Shown: in pieces, positions 1-9,153 of the stretch | How positions within the stretch are numbered: position 1 is the first letter of the stretch | Layout: every line of letters begins with the position of its first letter | From: DASZZV01 sp035544835 | GTDB taxonomy: Bacteria; Acidobacteriota; Thermoanaerobaculia; Gp7-AA8 | Direction of reading: 5' to 3' | DNA length: 9,358 nucleotides | Assembly: GCA_035544835.1 (NCBI GenBank) | Contig: DASZZV010000030.1 | Span: forward strand, 1 to 9,358 | Position numbers and translations under genes: made by a program | Notes under the pieces: generated by a model | What the model saw: the letters and a program-made list of their open reading frames with translations, nothing else | The model's database searches: none | Told to the model about the DNA's origin: nothing

Positions 1-1
1 G

Positions 2-1456
2 GGTGGGCCGGGCCTGCATATCTACGTGACCAGCGCCATCGACGACGTCACCAAAGAGATGACGGCGAGACTCAACAGCAAGATGAGCGACATCGATCGT
101 TCCAAAACACTGGAGCGTCAGAGCAAGGAAATCGTCGGCGCCTGTGAGAAGCAGCCTGGTGTGCGATGCAAGGTGACCTCGATCTTCGAAGGATCGCAGT
201 ACGTTCGCATCACGCAGATGGATATCAAGGACGTTCGTCTCGTGTACGCCCCTGCCATCGGTGTCGGTGATTTCGGTGGAGAGACCGACAATTGGATGTG
301 GCCGCGCCATACCGGCGACTACAGCTTCCTTCGAGCCTATGTCAGCAAAGACGGGAAAGCGGCGGACTATTCGAAAGACAACGTCCCCTACCAGCCCAAG
401 CACTTTCTCAAGGTTTCCACTGAAGGAATCAATCCCGGTGATCTCGTTTTTGTTGCCGGTTACCCGGGGCGAACTTTCCGCTACAAGACTGCCGAAGAGA
501 TCTCCATGGACCAGGAGTTCACCTATCCGACCTCGATCCGCTACTTCACCGATCTGACGGCAGTTCTCAACGAGCAGGGGAAGGGTCACAAAGAGATCGC
601 GATCAAGAACGCCTCGCGCATCAAGGGCTTTGATAACACGATGAAGAACTACACCGGAACGCTGGCCAATCTGAAGACCGGCGATCTGACGGCGTCGCGC
701 CGGAAGCAGGAAGCCGATCTTGCTGCGTACATCGCCGCCGATCCGAAGCGCAAAGCCGAGTACTCGAACATCCTCGTCGAGATCAGCAAACTGGATCGTG
801 AGACCCAATCCACGCGCGAGCGTGATGCCGTGCTGACGTGGCTGTACCGTTCCTCGCCGGAGTTGACGCAGGCTAACACGCTCTACCGCCTGAGCGTGGA
901 GAAGGCCAGGAAAGACCTCGATCGCCTCGCTGGATATCAGGAGCGCGACCTTCCCCGCATCAAAGAGACAATAGAACGTCAGCAGCGAGTCATCGAGCCG
1001 GCCAGCGATCGTGCCGGCCTTCGCTATTTTCTCGAGGAAGCGGCGAAGCTGCCTCCCTCAGAACGTATCAAGGCTGTGGATGACGCCCTGGCCTCCACCG
1101 GTGCGACGGGCACCGACACCCAGATCGAGAAGTTTCTCGACCGGCTATACAGCGGTACGAAGATTCAGTCGGTCGAAGAACGCCGGGCCATGGTCACGGA
1201 GTCCAATGCGCAGCTCAAGGCGCGCAATGACGACATGTTGAACTTTGCGGCATCGCTTCTGCCATTGCGCCAAGCCAACGAGGATCGCGAGCGGCGGATC
1301 GACGGCGCGATGTCGCGTCTGCGTCCGAAATACTTCGAGGCGCTCAAGGGCATGCGCGGTGGTGTGCTTTATCCCGATGCCAACAGCACGCTGCGCCTGA
1401 CTTTCGGCAAGGTCACGGGATACAAGCCGCGCGATGCGGTGAAGTACGACCCGTAG
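2..1456 (+). CDS. S46 family dipeptidyl peptidase (DPP7-like), 5'-partial, ended early by an in-frame TAG
   Basis: S46 peptidases are chymotrypsin-fold serine exopeptidases of the periplasm or outer surface that release dipeptides from peptide N-termini. The frame is open to the left edge (first visible residues GGPGLHIYVTSAIDDVTKEM), so the gene begins upstream; the GTG at 26 is internal. The family signature GGETDNWMWPRHTGD is at visible residues 93-107; its Asp (codon 287-289) is the likely catalytic Asp. AGYPGRTFRYKT follows. Visible residues of about 190-430 are charged and helical, as in the family's helical cap domain. The frame stops at TAG 1454-1456, right after YDP, where the family normally continues with an aromatic residue and TTL. 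Coding similarity resumes in the same frame at the next codon, so this and the 1457-1837 stretch are one gene. The product as it stands lacks the catalytic Ser and is probably inactive. Family assignment is firm; whether the stop is real is open. Confidence 0.88.
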   Translation, partial: GGPGLHIYVTSAIDDVTKEMTARLNSKMSDIDRSKTLERQSKEIVGACEKQPGVRCKVTSIFEGSQYVRITQMDIKDVRLVYAPAIGVGDFGGETDNWMWPRHTGDYSFLRAYVSKDGKAADYSKDNVPYQPKHFLKVSTEGINPGDLVFVAGYPGRTFRYKTAEEISMDQEFTYPTSIRYFTDLTAVLNEQGKGHKEIAIKNASRIKGFDNTMKNYTGTLANLKTGDLTASRRKQEADLAAYIAADPKRKAEYSNILVEISKLDRETQSTRERDAVLTWLYRSSPELTQANTLYRLSVEKARKDLDRLAGYQERDLPRIKETIERQQRVIEPASDRAGLRYFLEEAAKLPPSERIKAVDDALASTGATGTDTQIEKFLDRLYSGTKIQSVEERRAMVTESNAQLKARNDDMLNFAASLLPLRQANEDRERRIDGAMSRLRPKYFEALKGMRGGVLYPDANSTLRLTFGKVTGYKPRDAVKYDP

Positions 1457-1837
1457 ACGACCCTCGCCGGCGTGCTGCAGAAGAACACTGGAGAAGGAGA
1501 GTTCGACTCGCCGAAGAATCTTCTCGGCGCTGCGAAGGCACACAAGACGGATGGCTACGTCGATCCTCGGCTCGGCGACGTCCCGGTCGACTTTCTCTCG
1601 ACCTGTGACACTACCGGCGGGAACTCCGGCTCGGCCACGATGAACGCGAAGGGTGAGCTGTGTGGTCTTCTCTTTGACGGAAATTACGAAGCAATGGGCT
1701 CGGACTATCTGGTCAACCCCGAGCTGACGCGCTCGATCCACGTGGATATCAAATACGTTCTGTGGGTCATGGACGCCGTCGACGGCGCACACAACCTGCT
1801 GCGCGAGATGAACGTCCCCGTGCACTACGGGAAGTAA
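1457..1837 (+). pseudogene. C-terminal part of the same S46 peptidase, carrying the catalytic serine, downstream of the TAG
   Basis: The frame continues directly from the TAG as TTLAGVLQKNTGEGEF and runs to TAA at 1835-1837. The S46 nucleophile motif TTGGNSGS is present, with the catalytic Ser at codon 1625-1627. Eighteen residues further on is Gly in LLFDGNYEAMGSDY. In this family that position is Gly in DPP7-type enzymes (broad hydrophobic/aliphatic P1) and Arg in DPP11-type enzymes (acidic P1), so the ancestral enzyme was probably DPP7-like. The residue spacing is recalled from the characterised Porphyromonas enzymes. The C-terminal RSIHVDIKYVLWVMD and the closing Leu/His-rich segment are also typical. 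The first possible start, GTG at 1472, has no ribosome binding site, so separate translation is unlikely. No other lesion is seen, which suggests a recent nonsense mutation or a sequence error. Confidence 0.8.
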
Positions 1838-1863
1838 GGGTAGGTGACAAGCGCAACAAAGCC

Positions 1864-1893
1864 TGATGCCAGCCCCGGGAGGGCCGGGCATCA
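1864..1893 (+). terminator. GC-rich hairpin after the peptidase gene, possible terminator
   Basis: TGATGCC (1864-1870) pairs perfectly with GGCATCA (1887-1893), and inside it GCCC pairs with GGGC around a CGGGA loop. It lies 27 bases after the TAA. No T-run follows, so this is not a textbook intrinsic terminator. It may be a 3' stabilising hairpin or act with Rho. Confidence 0.4.
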
Positions 1894-1919
1894 AGACGAG
1901 ACGGGGAGGGCGAACTCTC

Positions 1920-1968
1920 CCCTCTCCCCCGCGGGGAGAGGGTCGCGCCGCAGCGCGGGGTGAGGGGC
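1920..1968 (+). repeat. REP-like 49-bp element, left copy of an inverted pair
   Basis: The element holds two hairpins. Hairpin 1 is a perfect 10-bp stem, CCCTCTCCCC (1920-1929) with GGGGAGAGGG (1933-1942), around a 3-base loop. After a single T, hairpin 2 is a perfect 5-bp stem, CGCGC (1944-1948) with GCGCG (1953-1957), around CGCA. The tail is GGGTGAGGGGC. An inverted copy lies at 2055-2103. The 344-base gap 1838-2181 holds no credible gene, only this pair, its 86-base spacer and the other elements listed. Confidence 0.8.
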
Positions 1969-2054
1969 GTAACAGACTCGCGATCCATGCGGCGTAAAGC
2001 GCGTTCTGACTCTTTTGTCCTGCCGGATTCAATCTCAAGCGGCGTTATCGTACG

Positions 2055-2103
2055 GCCCCTCACCCGCCGCTGCGGCGGCACCCTCTCCCCGCCGGGGAGA
2101 GGG
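2055..2103 (-). repeat. REP-like 49-bp element, right copy, inverted
   Basis: The reverse complement matches the left copy at 44 of 49 positions without gaps. On the + strand, hairpin 2 is GCCGC (2066-2070) with GCGGC (2075-2079) around TGCG, and hairpin 1 is 2081-2090 with 2094-2103. Four of the five differences form two compensatory base-pair swaps in the hairpin-2 stem; the fifth is in the hairpin-1 loop. The fold is therefore fully conserved. The arrangement resembles a BIME, a pair of inverted REPs. Confidence 0.8.
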
Positions 2104-2117
2104 AAGGCGAACATGCC

Positions 2118-2180
2118 ATGCAATGTCGGGCCGCATCCGACGCCCTCACTCCTCGGACTGTTATCATGCTGACATTGCAT
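2118..2180. promoter_or_regulatory. 10-bp inverted repeat just before the sensor-kinase start codon
   Basis: ATGCAATGTC (2118-2127) and GACATTGCAT (2171-2180) are exact reverse complements separated by 43 bases. CATG lies outside both arms, offset by two bases on the left, which extends the match. The right arm ends one base before the ATG at 2182. The arms could be a divided operator, or could pair in the mRNA and limit access to the start codon. No clear Shine-Dalgarno sequence precedes this ATG. The function is inference; the repeat is visible. Confidence 0.4.
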
Positions 2181-2181
2181 C

Positions 2182-5100
2182 ATGATTCGTGGCCAGGCAA
2201 ACCGTGGAACCACCGTTCTTCCGAGGAGCGTCCGGCTCCTCCTCTGCGCGGCAGTCGCGCTCTGCTCCACGCTCCCCGCTCTTGCTCGCGAGCAGCGGGT
2301 CACTTTTCGCCATCTCTCGCGCGAAGAAGGACTGTCGCATCCGACTGTCTATGGGATCGCGCAGGATCATGACGGCTTCATCTGGTTGACGACCGAAGAC
2401 GGCCTCAATCGCTTCGACGGTTACGGCTTTCGGACCTTCCAGCATGACCAGCAAAACGCACACACCATCGCAGAAAACGATACCGGACCGATTCTCATCG
2501 ATGCAAAAGGAGATCTCTGGATCGGAACCTGGGGCGGCGGCGTCGATCGCCTCGATCCCCGTTCCGAACAGATTCAGCACTTCCACAAGAGTTCCGGTGG
2601 ACTGCGCGATAATCGCATACAGACGCTGTTCCGGGATCGTCTGGGAATGCTGTGGATAGGGACGTTCTCCGGCGGCTTGAGCCGGCTCGATCCATCGACT
2701 CAGAAGATCACGACCTATCTGAGCTCGCCCGACCCCCACTCACTCAGTGACAACCGGGTCTGGTCGATCGTGCAGGATGAACGGGGGGCCATCTGGGTCG
2801 GTACGGAGAACGGGCTGAACCGACTCGATGTGGCAACTGGCCAGTTCGAACGGATTCCGCTTCCCATGGCCAGCGGCGACAAGCCGGCACACTCCATCGT
2901 TCGCCGCCTTCTCTTCGACGGACCGCATTTGTGGATCGGAACACAGGGAGGGCTGGATCAACTCGACCTTCGGACTGGCCAGACTACGCCATTCCGCCAC
3001 CACCCCGAGGACCCGACCACGATCAGTGGTGACTCCATCACCTTTCTTTTCAGGGATCACGCGGGATCGATGTGGATCGGCACGCGCGAGCGGGGCCTCA
3101 ACCGTTTCGACGATGCGACGGGGAAGTTCACCCGATTCGTGCACGACCCGGGTGTGCCGGGCACGTTGAACAGCGACGACATCCGATCGATCTTCGAGGA
3201 TCGTTCGCACGTTCTCTGGATCGCCACGCGCGACGGCGGCGTCGATCGTCTCGATCTGAAACCGTCGAAGTTCTCTGCCTACCTCAGCGACTCCTACGAT
3301 CCCTCGGCCATTCGCGCCATGCGCATCGAGTCGATGATGGAGGACAGCGGCGGCAACATCTGGGCCGGCACGACCGAGGGGCTCGATCGACTCGATCCGA
3401 AGACCGGTCAGTTCGTACATTTTCGAAATGATCCCGCCAACAAGCGGAGCCTCCCACACCGAGCTGTTCAAGCGCTCGTCGAAGATCCGAATGGTGATCT
3501 CTGGCTGGGCTTATGGTCTGGAGGCGTCTGTCACTTCAATATACAGAAAGGCGAGTGCACCGAGCAGTTCGGGTACAACCCTGATGACCTCCACGAATCG
3601 AGCAGTGACAGCGTGCGGACGATCCTTCGTTCCCGTTCTGGTCTGTTGTGGATAGGGACGACGCGTGGTCTGAAGCGTCAAGACCCGACAACGAAAGAAC
3701 TCGTAGTCTTTCGACATGATCCATCGCTGCCGGCCAGTATCAGTGACGACTATGTGACCAATATCTTCCAGGATTCCGTGGGACGGATGTGGATCGGAAC
3801 GGATAACGGCGGTCTCAATCGATTTGACGAGCAACGGGGCTCGTTTACGCGCATTGCCAGCGGTGGGGGAGTCGGCCAGGTGCTGGGCACTCGGATCCGT
3901 GGAATCGATCAGGATAACCATGGCTCACTCTGGATCGCCACCAGCAGTGGCCTCAACCAGTACAGTCCTGAGAGTGGAAAAGTCCGGCACTACGGCCAGA
4001 AGGATGGACTTGCCGGAACAGATCTCGCCAGCGTGACCGTCGATGGCCACGGTGACGTCTGGATCAGCAGCGATCGAGGCGTATCGCGGCTGCGACCCGC
4101 TACCGGGGAAATTCAGAACTTCGCATCTGACGACGGCCTCGATGGGATCATCTTCAACAGCGGAGCGCACTGCCGTACGCGCGGAGGCGAGCTGTATTTC
4201 GGTGGCTCGAGAGGATTCGTCAGCATCCTTCCCGACCGGGTCGAGGAGAATCTCTTCGTTCCGACAGTCGCCGTTACCGGATTCCGAAAGTTCAACGGGC
4301 CCATTGCTCCGGTGCTGGATTCGCAATCCGAGATCCGCGTTTCGCATCTCGAGAACTTCTTCTCGTTCAACTTCACCGCCCTTGATTTCACCTCTCCCCA
4401 GAACAATCGTTTTCGCTACAAGCTGGAGGGTGTTGATCCCGACTGGGTCGACGCCGGAACGAGCCACGAGGCGAGCTATACGAACATCGCGCCGGGAGAC
4501 TATCGCTTCAAGGTCCGAGGCTCGAACAACGACGCTACCTGGAACAATGGCGGAGCGTCGGTCTCGATTCGTGTGATTCCGGCCTTCTGGCAGACCTTGT
4601 GGTTCCGTCTTCTGCTGATCACCGCTGCCCTTGTGATCGGGCTACTGGTGCACTGGTTGCGGTTGCGGAGAGTGAAGCGCGAGTCCAGGCGGCTCGAGGC
4701 TCTGGTCAGCGAGAGAACCCGCGATCTCAAGCGCAAGAACGAGCAACTGGAGCGGATCGAGAGAATCGTGCGGTCGATCAATGCCGAGCTCGATTTCGAT
4801 CGGCTGCTGGAGCTGATCCTGGGCATTCTTCACAGCGACGTCGATCAGGCCATGGCTCTCGTATACGAGCAGTCCTCTGGGCTTTTTCGCCTTCGCGCGG
4901 CGCTGGGCTGGGATCCCGACGACCTCGAAGACTACGCCCTGACACTTCAGAGAATCGAGGAGCGGTTCCTCACCGGCGCGCGCGAGATCTCGCCCGACTT
5001 TTTCATTCTCGATGAACCTGAAGGCGCCAGTGATGCGCGGGCGACGCTGGTCGTTCGAATCGTGATCGGGTCGCGAACCGAGGGCTTCCTGATCTTCGAG

Positions 5101-5988
5101 AACCGCAGGTTGGAAGGGGTCGAGGAAGTCGACGATCTGCGGCTCATGTCCGACCTCCGCGGACACATTCTCTCGGCCTTCGAGAAGGCTCGCATGCTTC
5201 GAGACCTGGCGGCGGCGAATACTTCCAAGAACGAGTTCGTCGGAATCGCCGCGCACGATCTGCGCACTCCGCTCGGCGTGATCGTCGGATGGGTGACCCT
5301 GGTGCTCGAGAAGATGGAGTCGGCTGTTTTCGACCGGGAGCGTCTGATGCATCAGTTGTCGCTGGTGAGGAATGCAGCCGAGCACATGGAACAGCTGATT
5401 CACGATCTTCTCGATCTCTCCGCCATCGAGTCAGGAAAGATCGATATGGACATACAGGCGCATGACCTTCGCAATCTGATCGAGGTCAGCATTCAATCTC
5501 ATCGTGGCGCCGCTGATAAGAAAAATATCGGTCTCGTGTTCGAGCGACCAAGCCAGCCGACGTACGTGATGGTCGATATGGAGCGAATCAGTGAGGTGAC
5601 CGACAACCTCATTGGCAACGCCATCAAGTACACGCAGCTTGGCGGCCAGGTGATCGTGACCTGCGAGGCGAACGAGCAGGAGGTCGTGACGAGAGTTCAT
5701 GACAACGGACAGGGACTGAGCTCTGAGGACCTGAAAGCAGTCTTCCGAACCTTCAAGAGGTTGAGTGCGCGTCCCACGGGCGGCGAGCCGAGCACCGGTT
5801 TCGGTCTGGCCATCGTGAAACGACTCGTCGAGATTCACGGCGGGCGGGTGTGGGTGGAGAGTGAGAAGGGGAAGGGCTCGACCTTCAGCTTCTCGGTACC
5901 CGCCACTGAGGCGCCGCACGCCCAGGTCAAGCGCCTTGGTGCAAATACCGGACTGGGCAAGCTTGCCGATGGCGGCCCCGTGACTTGA
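2182..5988 (+). CDS. Membrane sensor histidine kinase with two Reg_prop beta-propellers, Y_Y_Y and GAF-like domains
   Basis: This is a 1268-aa inner-membrane kinase expected to sense a periplasmic ligand and autophosphorylate on His. Residues 1-35 form a signal peptide (hydrophobic core about 18-31, ending PALA). Residues 40 to about 690 hold 14 repeats of the type LWIGT..GGL.RLD, matching two seven-bladed Reg_prop propellers as in the periplasmic sensors of hybrid two-component systems. A Y_Y_Y domain (about 730-800, RYKLEGVDPDW) is followed by one TM helix (about 806-828), a coiled coil (about 828-870) and a GAF-like region (about 864-1003). HisKA has AAHDLRTPLG with the phospho-acceptor His1025. 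HATPase_c shows the N-box NLIGNAIKYT (Asn1146), G1 DNGQGL (1174-1179) and G2 STGFGLAI (1204-1211). No receiver or AraC output domain follows, and no response regulator gene is in view. The ligand is unknown; polysaccharide sensing is known for Bacteroides relatives but not shown here. The start fits the signal peptide although no ribosome binding site is evident. Confidence 0.92.
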   Translation: MIRGQANRGTTVLPRSVRLLLCAAVALCSTLPALAREQRVTFRHLSREEGLSHPTVYGIAQDHDGFIWLTTEDGLNRFDGYGFRTFQHDQQNAHTIAENDTGPILIDAKGDLWIGTWGGGVDRLDPRSEQIQHFHKSSGGLRDNRIQTLFRDRLGMLWIGTFSGGLSRLDPSTQKITTYLSSPDPHSLSDNRVWSIVQDERGAIWVGTENGLNRLDVATGQFERIPLPMASGDKPAHSIVRRLLFDGPHLWIGTQGGLDQLDLRTGQTTPFRHHPEDPTTISGDSITFLFRDHAGSMWIGTRERGLNRFDDATGKFTRFVHDPGVPGTLNSDDIRSIFEDRSHVLWIATRDGGVDRLDLKPSKFSAYLSDSYDPSAIRAMRIESMMEDSGGNIWAGTTEGLDRLDPKTGQFVHFRNDPANKRSLPHRAVQALVEDPNGDLWLGLWSGGVCHFNIQKGECTEQFGYNPDDLHESSSDSVRTILRSRSGLLWIGTTRGLKRQDPTTKELVVFRHDPSLPASISDDYVTNIFQDSVGRMWIGTDNGGLNRFDEQRGSFTRIASGGGVGQVLGTRIRGIDQDNHGSLWIATSSGLNQYSPESGKVRHYGQKDGLAGTDLASVTVDGHGDVWISSDRGVSRLRPATGEIQNFASDDGLDGIIFNSGAHCRTRGGELYFGGSRGFVSILPDRVEENLFVPTVAVTGFRKFNGPIAPVLDSQSEIRVSHLENFFSFNFTALDFTSPQNNRFRYKLEGVDPDWVDAGTSHEASYTNIAPGDYRFKVRGSNNDATWNNGGASVSIRVIPAFWQTLWFRLLLITAALVIGLLVHWLRLRRVKRESRRLEALVSERTRDLKRKNEQLERIERIVRSINAELDFDRLLELILGILHSDVDQAMALVYEQSSGLFRLRAALGWDPDDLEDYALTLQRIEERFLTGAREISPDFFILDEPEGASDARATLVVRIVIGSRTEGFLIFENRRLEGVEEVDDLRLMSDLRGHILSAFEKARMLRDLAAANTSKNEFVGIAAHDLRTPLGVIVGWVTLVLEKMESAVFDRERLMHQLSLVRNAAEHMEQLIHDLLDLSAIESGKIDMDIQAHDLRNLIEVSIQSHRGAADKKNIGLVFERPSQPTYVMVDMERISEVTDNLIGNAIKYTQLGGQVIVTCEANEQEVVTRVHDNGQGLSSEDLKAVFRTFKRLSARPTGGEPSTGFGLAIVKRLVEIHGGRVWVESEKGKGSTFSFSVPATEAPHAQVKRLGANTGLGKLADGGPVT

Positions 5989-6021
5989 TGTCAGATGTTA
6001 GATGTCGGATGTTAGATGTAG
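5987..6021 (+). repeat. Heptamer tandem array, left (GATGTYN x5)
   Basis: Five consecutive 7-base units read GATGTCA, GATGTTA, GATGTCG, GATGTTA and GATGTAG. The array begins inside the TGA stop codon (5986-5988) of the kinase gene. It is in the opposite orientation to the array at 6059-6097. Its first 11 bases are an exact reverse complement of 6087-6097. Confidence 0.75.
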
Positions 6022-6058
6022 TAAAACATCCAATCTGACTGTGGAATCTTGAACATGA

Positions 6059-6097
6059 CATCTGGCATCTGGTATCTGACACCAGGCATCTGACATC
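6059..6097 (-). repeat. Heptamer tandem array, right, inverted (CATCTGR-type)
   Basis: The units CATCTGG, CATCTGG, TATCTGA, CACCAGG and CATCTGA plus a partial CATC keep a strict 7-base period; the fourth unit has diverged. Read on the opposite strand they match the left array. The two arrays could pair into an imperfect long hairpin closed by the 11-bp outer match. The array ends five bases before the ribosome binding site of the aconitase-like gene. Confidence 0.75.
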
Positions 6098-6102
6098 GCC
6101 CC

Positions 6103-6107
6103 GAGGA
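6103..6107 (+). promoter_or_regulatory. Ribosome binding site for the aconitase-like gene
   Basis: GAGGA lies four bases before ATG 6112. This favours ATG 6112 over the in-frame TTG at 6109, which would sit only one base after the motif. Confidence 0.55.
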
Positions 6108-6111
6108 ATTG

Positions 6112-8115
<2,004 letters not shown>

Positions 8116-8136
8116 CGGCGCGGTTCCGCAGTGTTG

Positions 8137-8168
8137 GGCGTAGGGCCGAACGGCGTGCGGCCGATACC
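8137..8168 (+). repeat. Second REP-like family, left copy (32 bp)
   Basis: This 32-bp sequence has an inverted copy at 8244-8275 with only two mismatches. Its core GGCCGAAC/GTGCGGCC (8144-8151 with 8155-8162) is an 8-bp hairpin around GGC with one A-G mismatch at 8149. It lies 21 bases after the aconitase-like stop codon. Confidence 0.7.
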
Positions 8169-8243
8169 CTTTCCGGGGATTGCCAGGCTGGTGGCGTTGA
8201 AGGTGCCATTGCGCGAGTCCAGTCTCAGTCTTCGGCGGGCGAA

Positions 8244-8275
8244 GGTGTCGGCCGCACGCCGTGCGGCCCTACGCC
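8244..8275 (-). repeat. Second REP-like family, right copy, inverted (32 bp)
   Basis: GGCCGCAC (8250-8257) and GTGCGGCC (8261-8268) form a perfect 8-bp stem around GCC. With the left copy it brackets 75 bases in the gap between two convergent genes, a position suited to stabilising both mRNA 3' ends or to bidirectional termination. Neither hairpin has a T-run. The sequence is unrelated to the 1920-2103 family. Confidence 0.7.
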
Positions 8276-8309
8276 AGCCGGACCAGCCGAAGGTGCGGCG
8301 AACCCCCCG

Positions 8310-9113
8310 TCACAGTCGCTTCGCTCCCGCGAACTCTTTGCCGGGATCGAGGTCGATCACTGTTCGCGCCGGTGGAAAGATCGCTTCCTGCTCCCGGCAG
8401 ATCCACTGCGAGTCCTCGGTGATGCCGTCGACCGAGTCCCCGCTCTTGAGGGCGATGCCCTTCTCGTAGAGGTAATACGCCGTCTGGTAGAGAACCTGCG
8501 CGACACGCGTGCGGTCGAGCATTTTGAAATGGCACTGAAGATCGGCGACGCCCAGCGGTCCCAGACCGATCGTATCCATGATGAATTCGTCGTGCAGTGG
8601 AATCGGACCGCTCGTTCCACCTTCTACGTGGAACATCCGGATGTTGAGTGGGCCATAGAGAGGGTCGTCCTCACCGACTGATGCCAGGTACTCACTCGGA
8701 TTGATGAAATGCTGTGCCGGGAGCCAAAGGATGGCGCGGGCTTCCCATCCGCTGAGTAGCGCCGCCACAATGCGGCGAAAGCGATCGAGGTCGAGCCTTC
8801 CGTTTTCATCGGACTGTTCCTCGATGCGGATCGAGCTCCGGCACTGCGCAATGACTTCTGCGGCGTCGCGCCAGTTCCAGGACTGCTCCAGGGAATTACG
8901 GAGGACGCCGATTTCGAAGGGTTCGTCGTGAGGCTCGAGAAGCCAGCGAGGCCCATTCCGCTGAGCCTCATGGAGCTCGATGGCGCCAGAAGTCCCATGC
9001 TCGGCCGCCATCAGCTTGAGGTCCCACTTTGCCAGCGCCGGCTGCAGGACGGCCAGTGAGAGAGCTGGTCGTGATGCGTAGTGGAGAGAAATTGCATAGC
9101 GTGTAGTCGTCAT
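8310..9113 (-). CDS. DUF4261 domain-containing protein, function unknown
   Basis: The encoded protein is 267 aa with no signal peptide or membrane segment, so it is probably cytoplasmic. The N-terminal half has a hydrophobic strand-like segment (AISLHYASRPALSLAVLQPA, 7-26) and SSIRIEEQ at 93-100. ARAILWLPAQHFINPSEYL (125-143) is followed by the most telling block: MDTIGLGPLGVADLQCHF (179-196), then VAQVLYQTAYYLYEKG (204-219) and LKSGDSVDGI (222-231). This order resembles the C-terminal region of DUF4261 proteins; I recognise it from memory of the family pattern. The start is placed at ATG 9113-9111. The frame stays open upstream to 9272, but that extension is translated intergenic repeat. No clear ribosome binding site is seen. 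It is convergent with the aconitase-like gene. No role can be assigned. Confidence 0.75.
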   Translation of the reverse strand: MTTTRYAISLHYASRPALSLAVLQPALAKWDLKLMAAEHGTSGAIELHEAQRNGPRWLLEPHDEPFEIGVLRNSLEQSWNWRDAAEVIAQCRSSIRIEEQSDENGRLDLDRFRRIVAALLSGWEARAILWLPAQHFINPSEYLASVGEDDPLYGPLNIRMFHVEGGTSGPIPLHDEFIMDTIGLGPLGVADLQCHFKMLDRTRVAQVLYQTAYYLYEKGIALKSGDSVDGITEDSQWICREQEAIFPPARTVIDLDPGKEFAGAKRL

Positions 9114-9153
9114 CGCCGATGATTCTAGTGAAATGGGAGACAAAATCGCGGGT

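Noticed and set aside
1145..2038. A 297-codon open frame on the minus strand
   Set aside because: It runs antisense through the S46 peptidase coding region and the REP-like repeat; its residue content is low-complexity Arg/His and it matches no family I know.
2000..2181. A sigma-70 promoter for the sensor kinase
   Set aside because: I could not find a -35/-10 pair with acceptable spacing that stood out from background, so none is claimed.
4642..5403. A 253-codon minus-strand open frame inside the sensor kinase
   Set aside because: It is a shadow of the GAF/HisKA coding region, explained by the codon bias of the + strand gene.
5987..6097. The short repeated units as a CRISPR array
   Set aside because: The period is 7 bases with no spacers and no cas genes; these are simple tandem heptamers.
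8116..8469. Amber readthrough from the aconitase-like gene into the open frame downstream
   Set aside because: I considered this in view of the TAG in the S46 gene. The downstream frame translates repeat and antisense DUF4261 sequence, so TAG here is an ordinary stop; this also argues against genome-wide amber reassignment.
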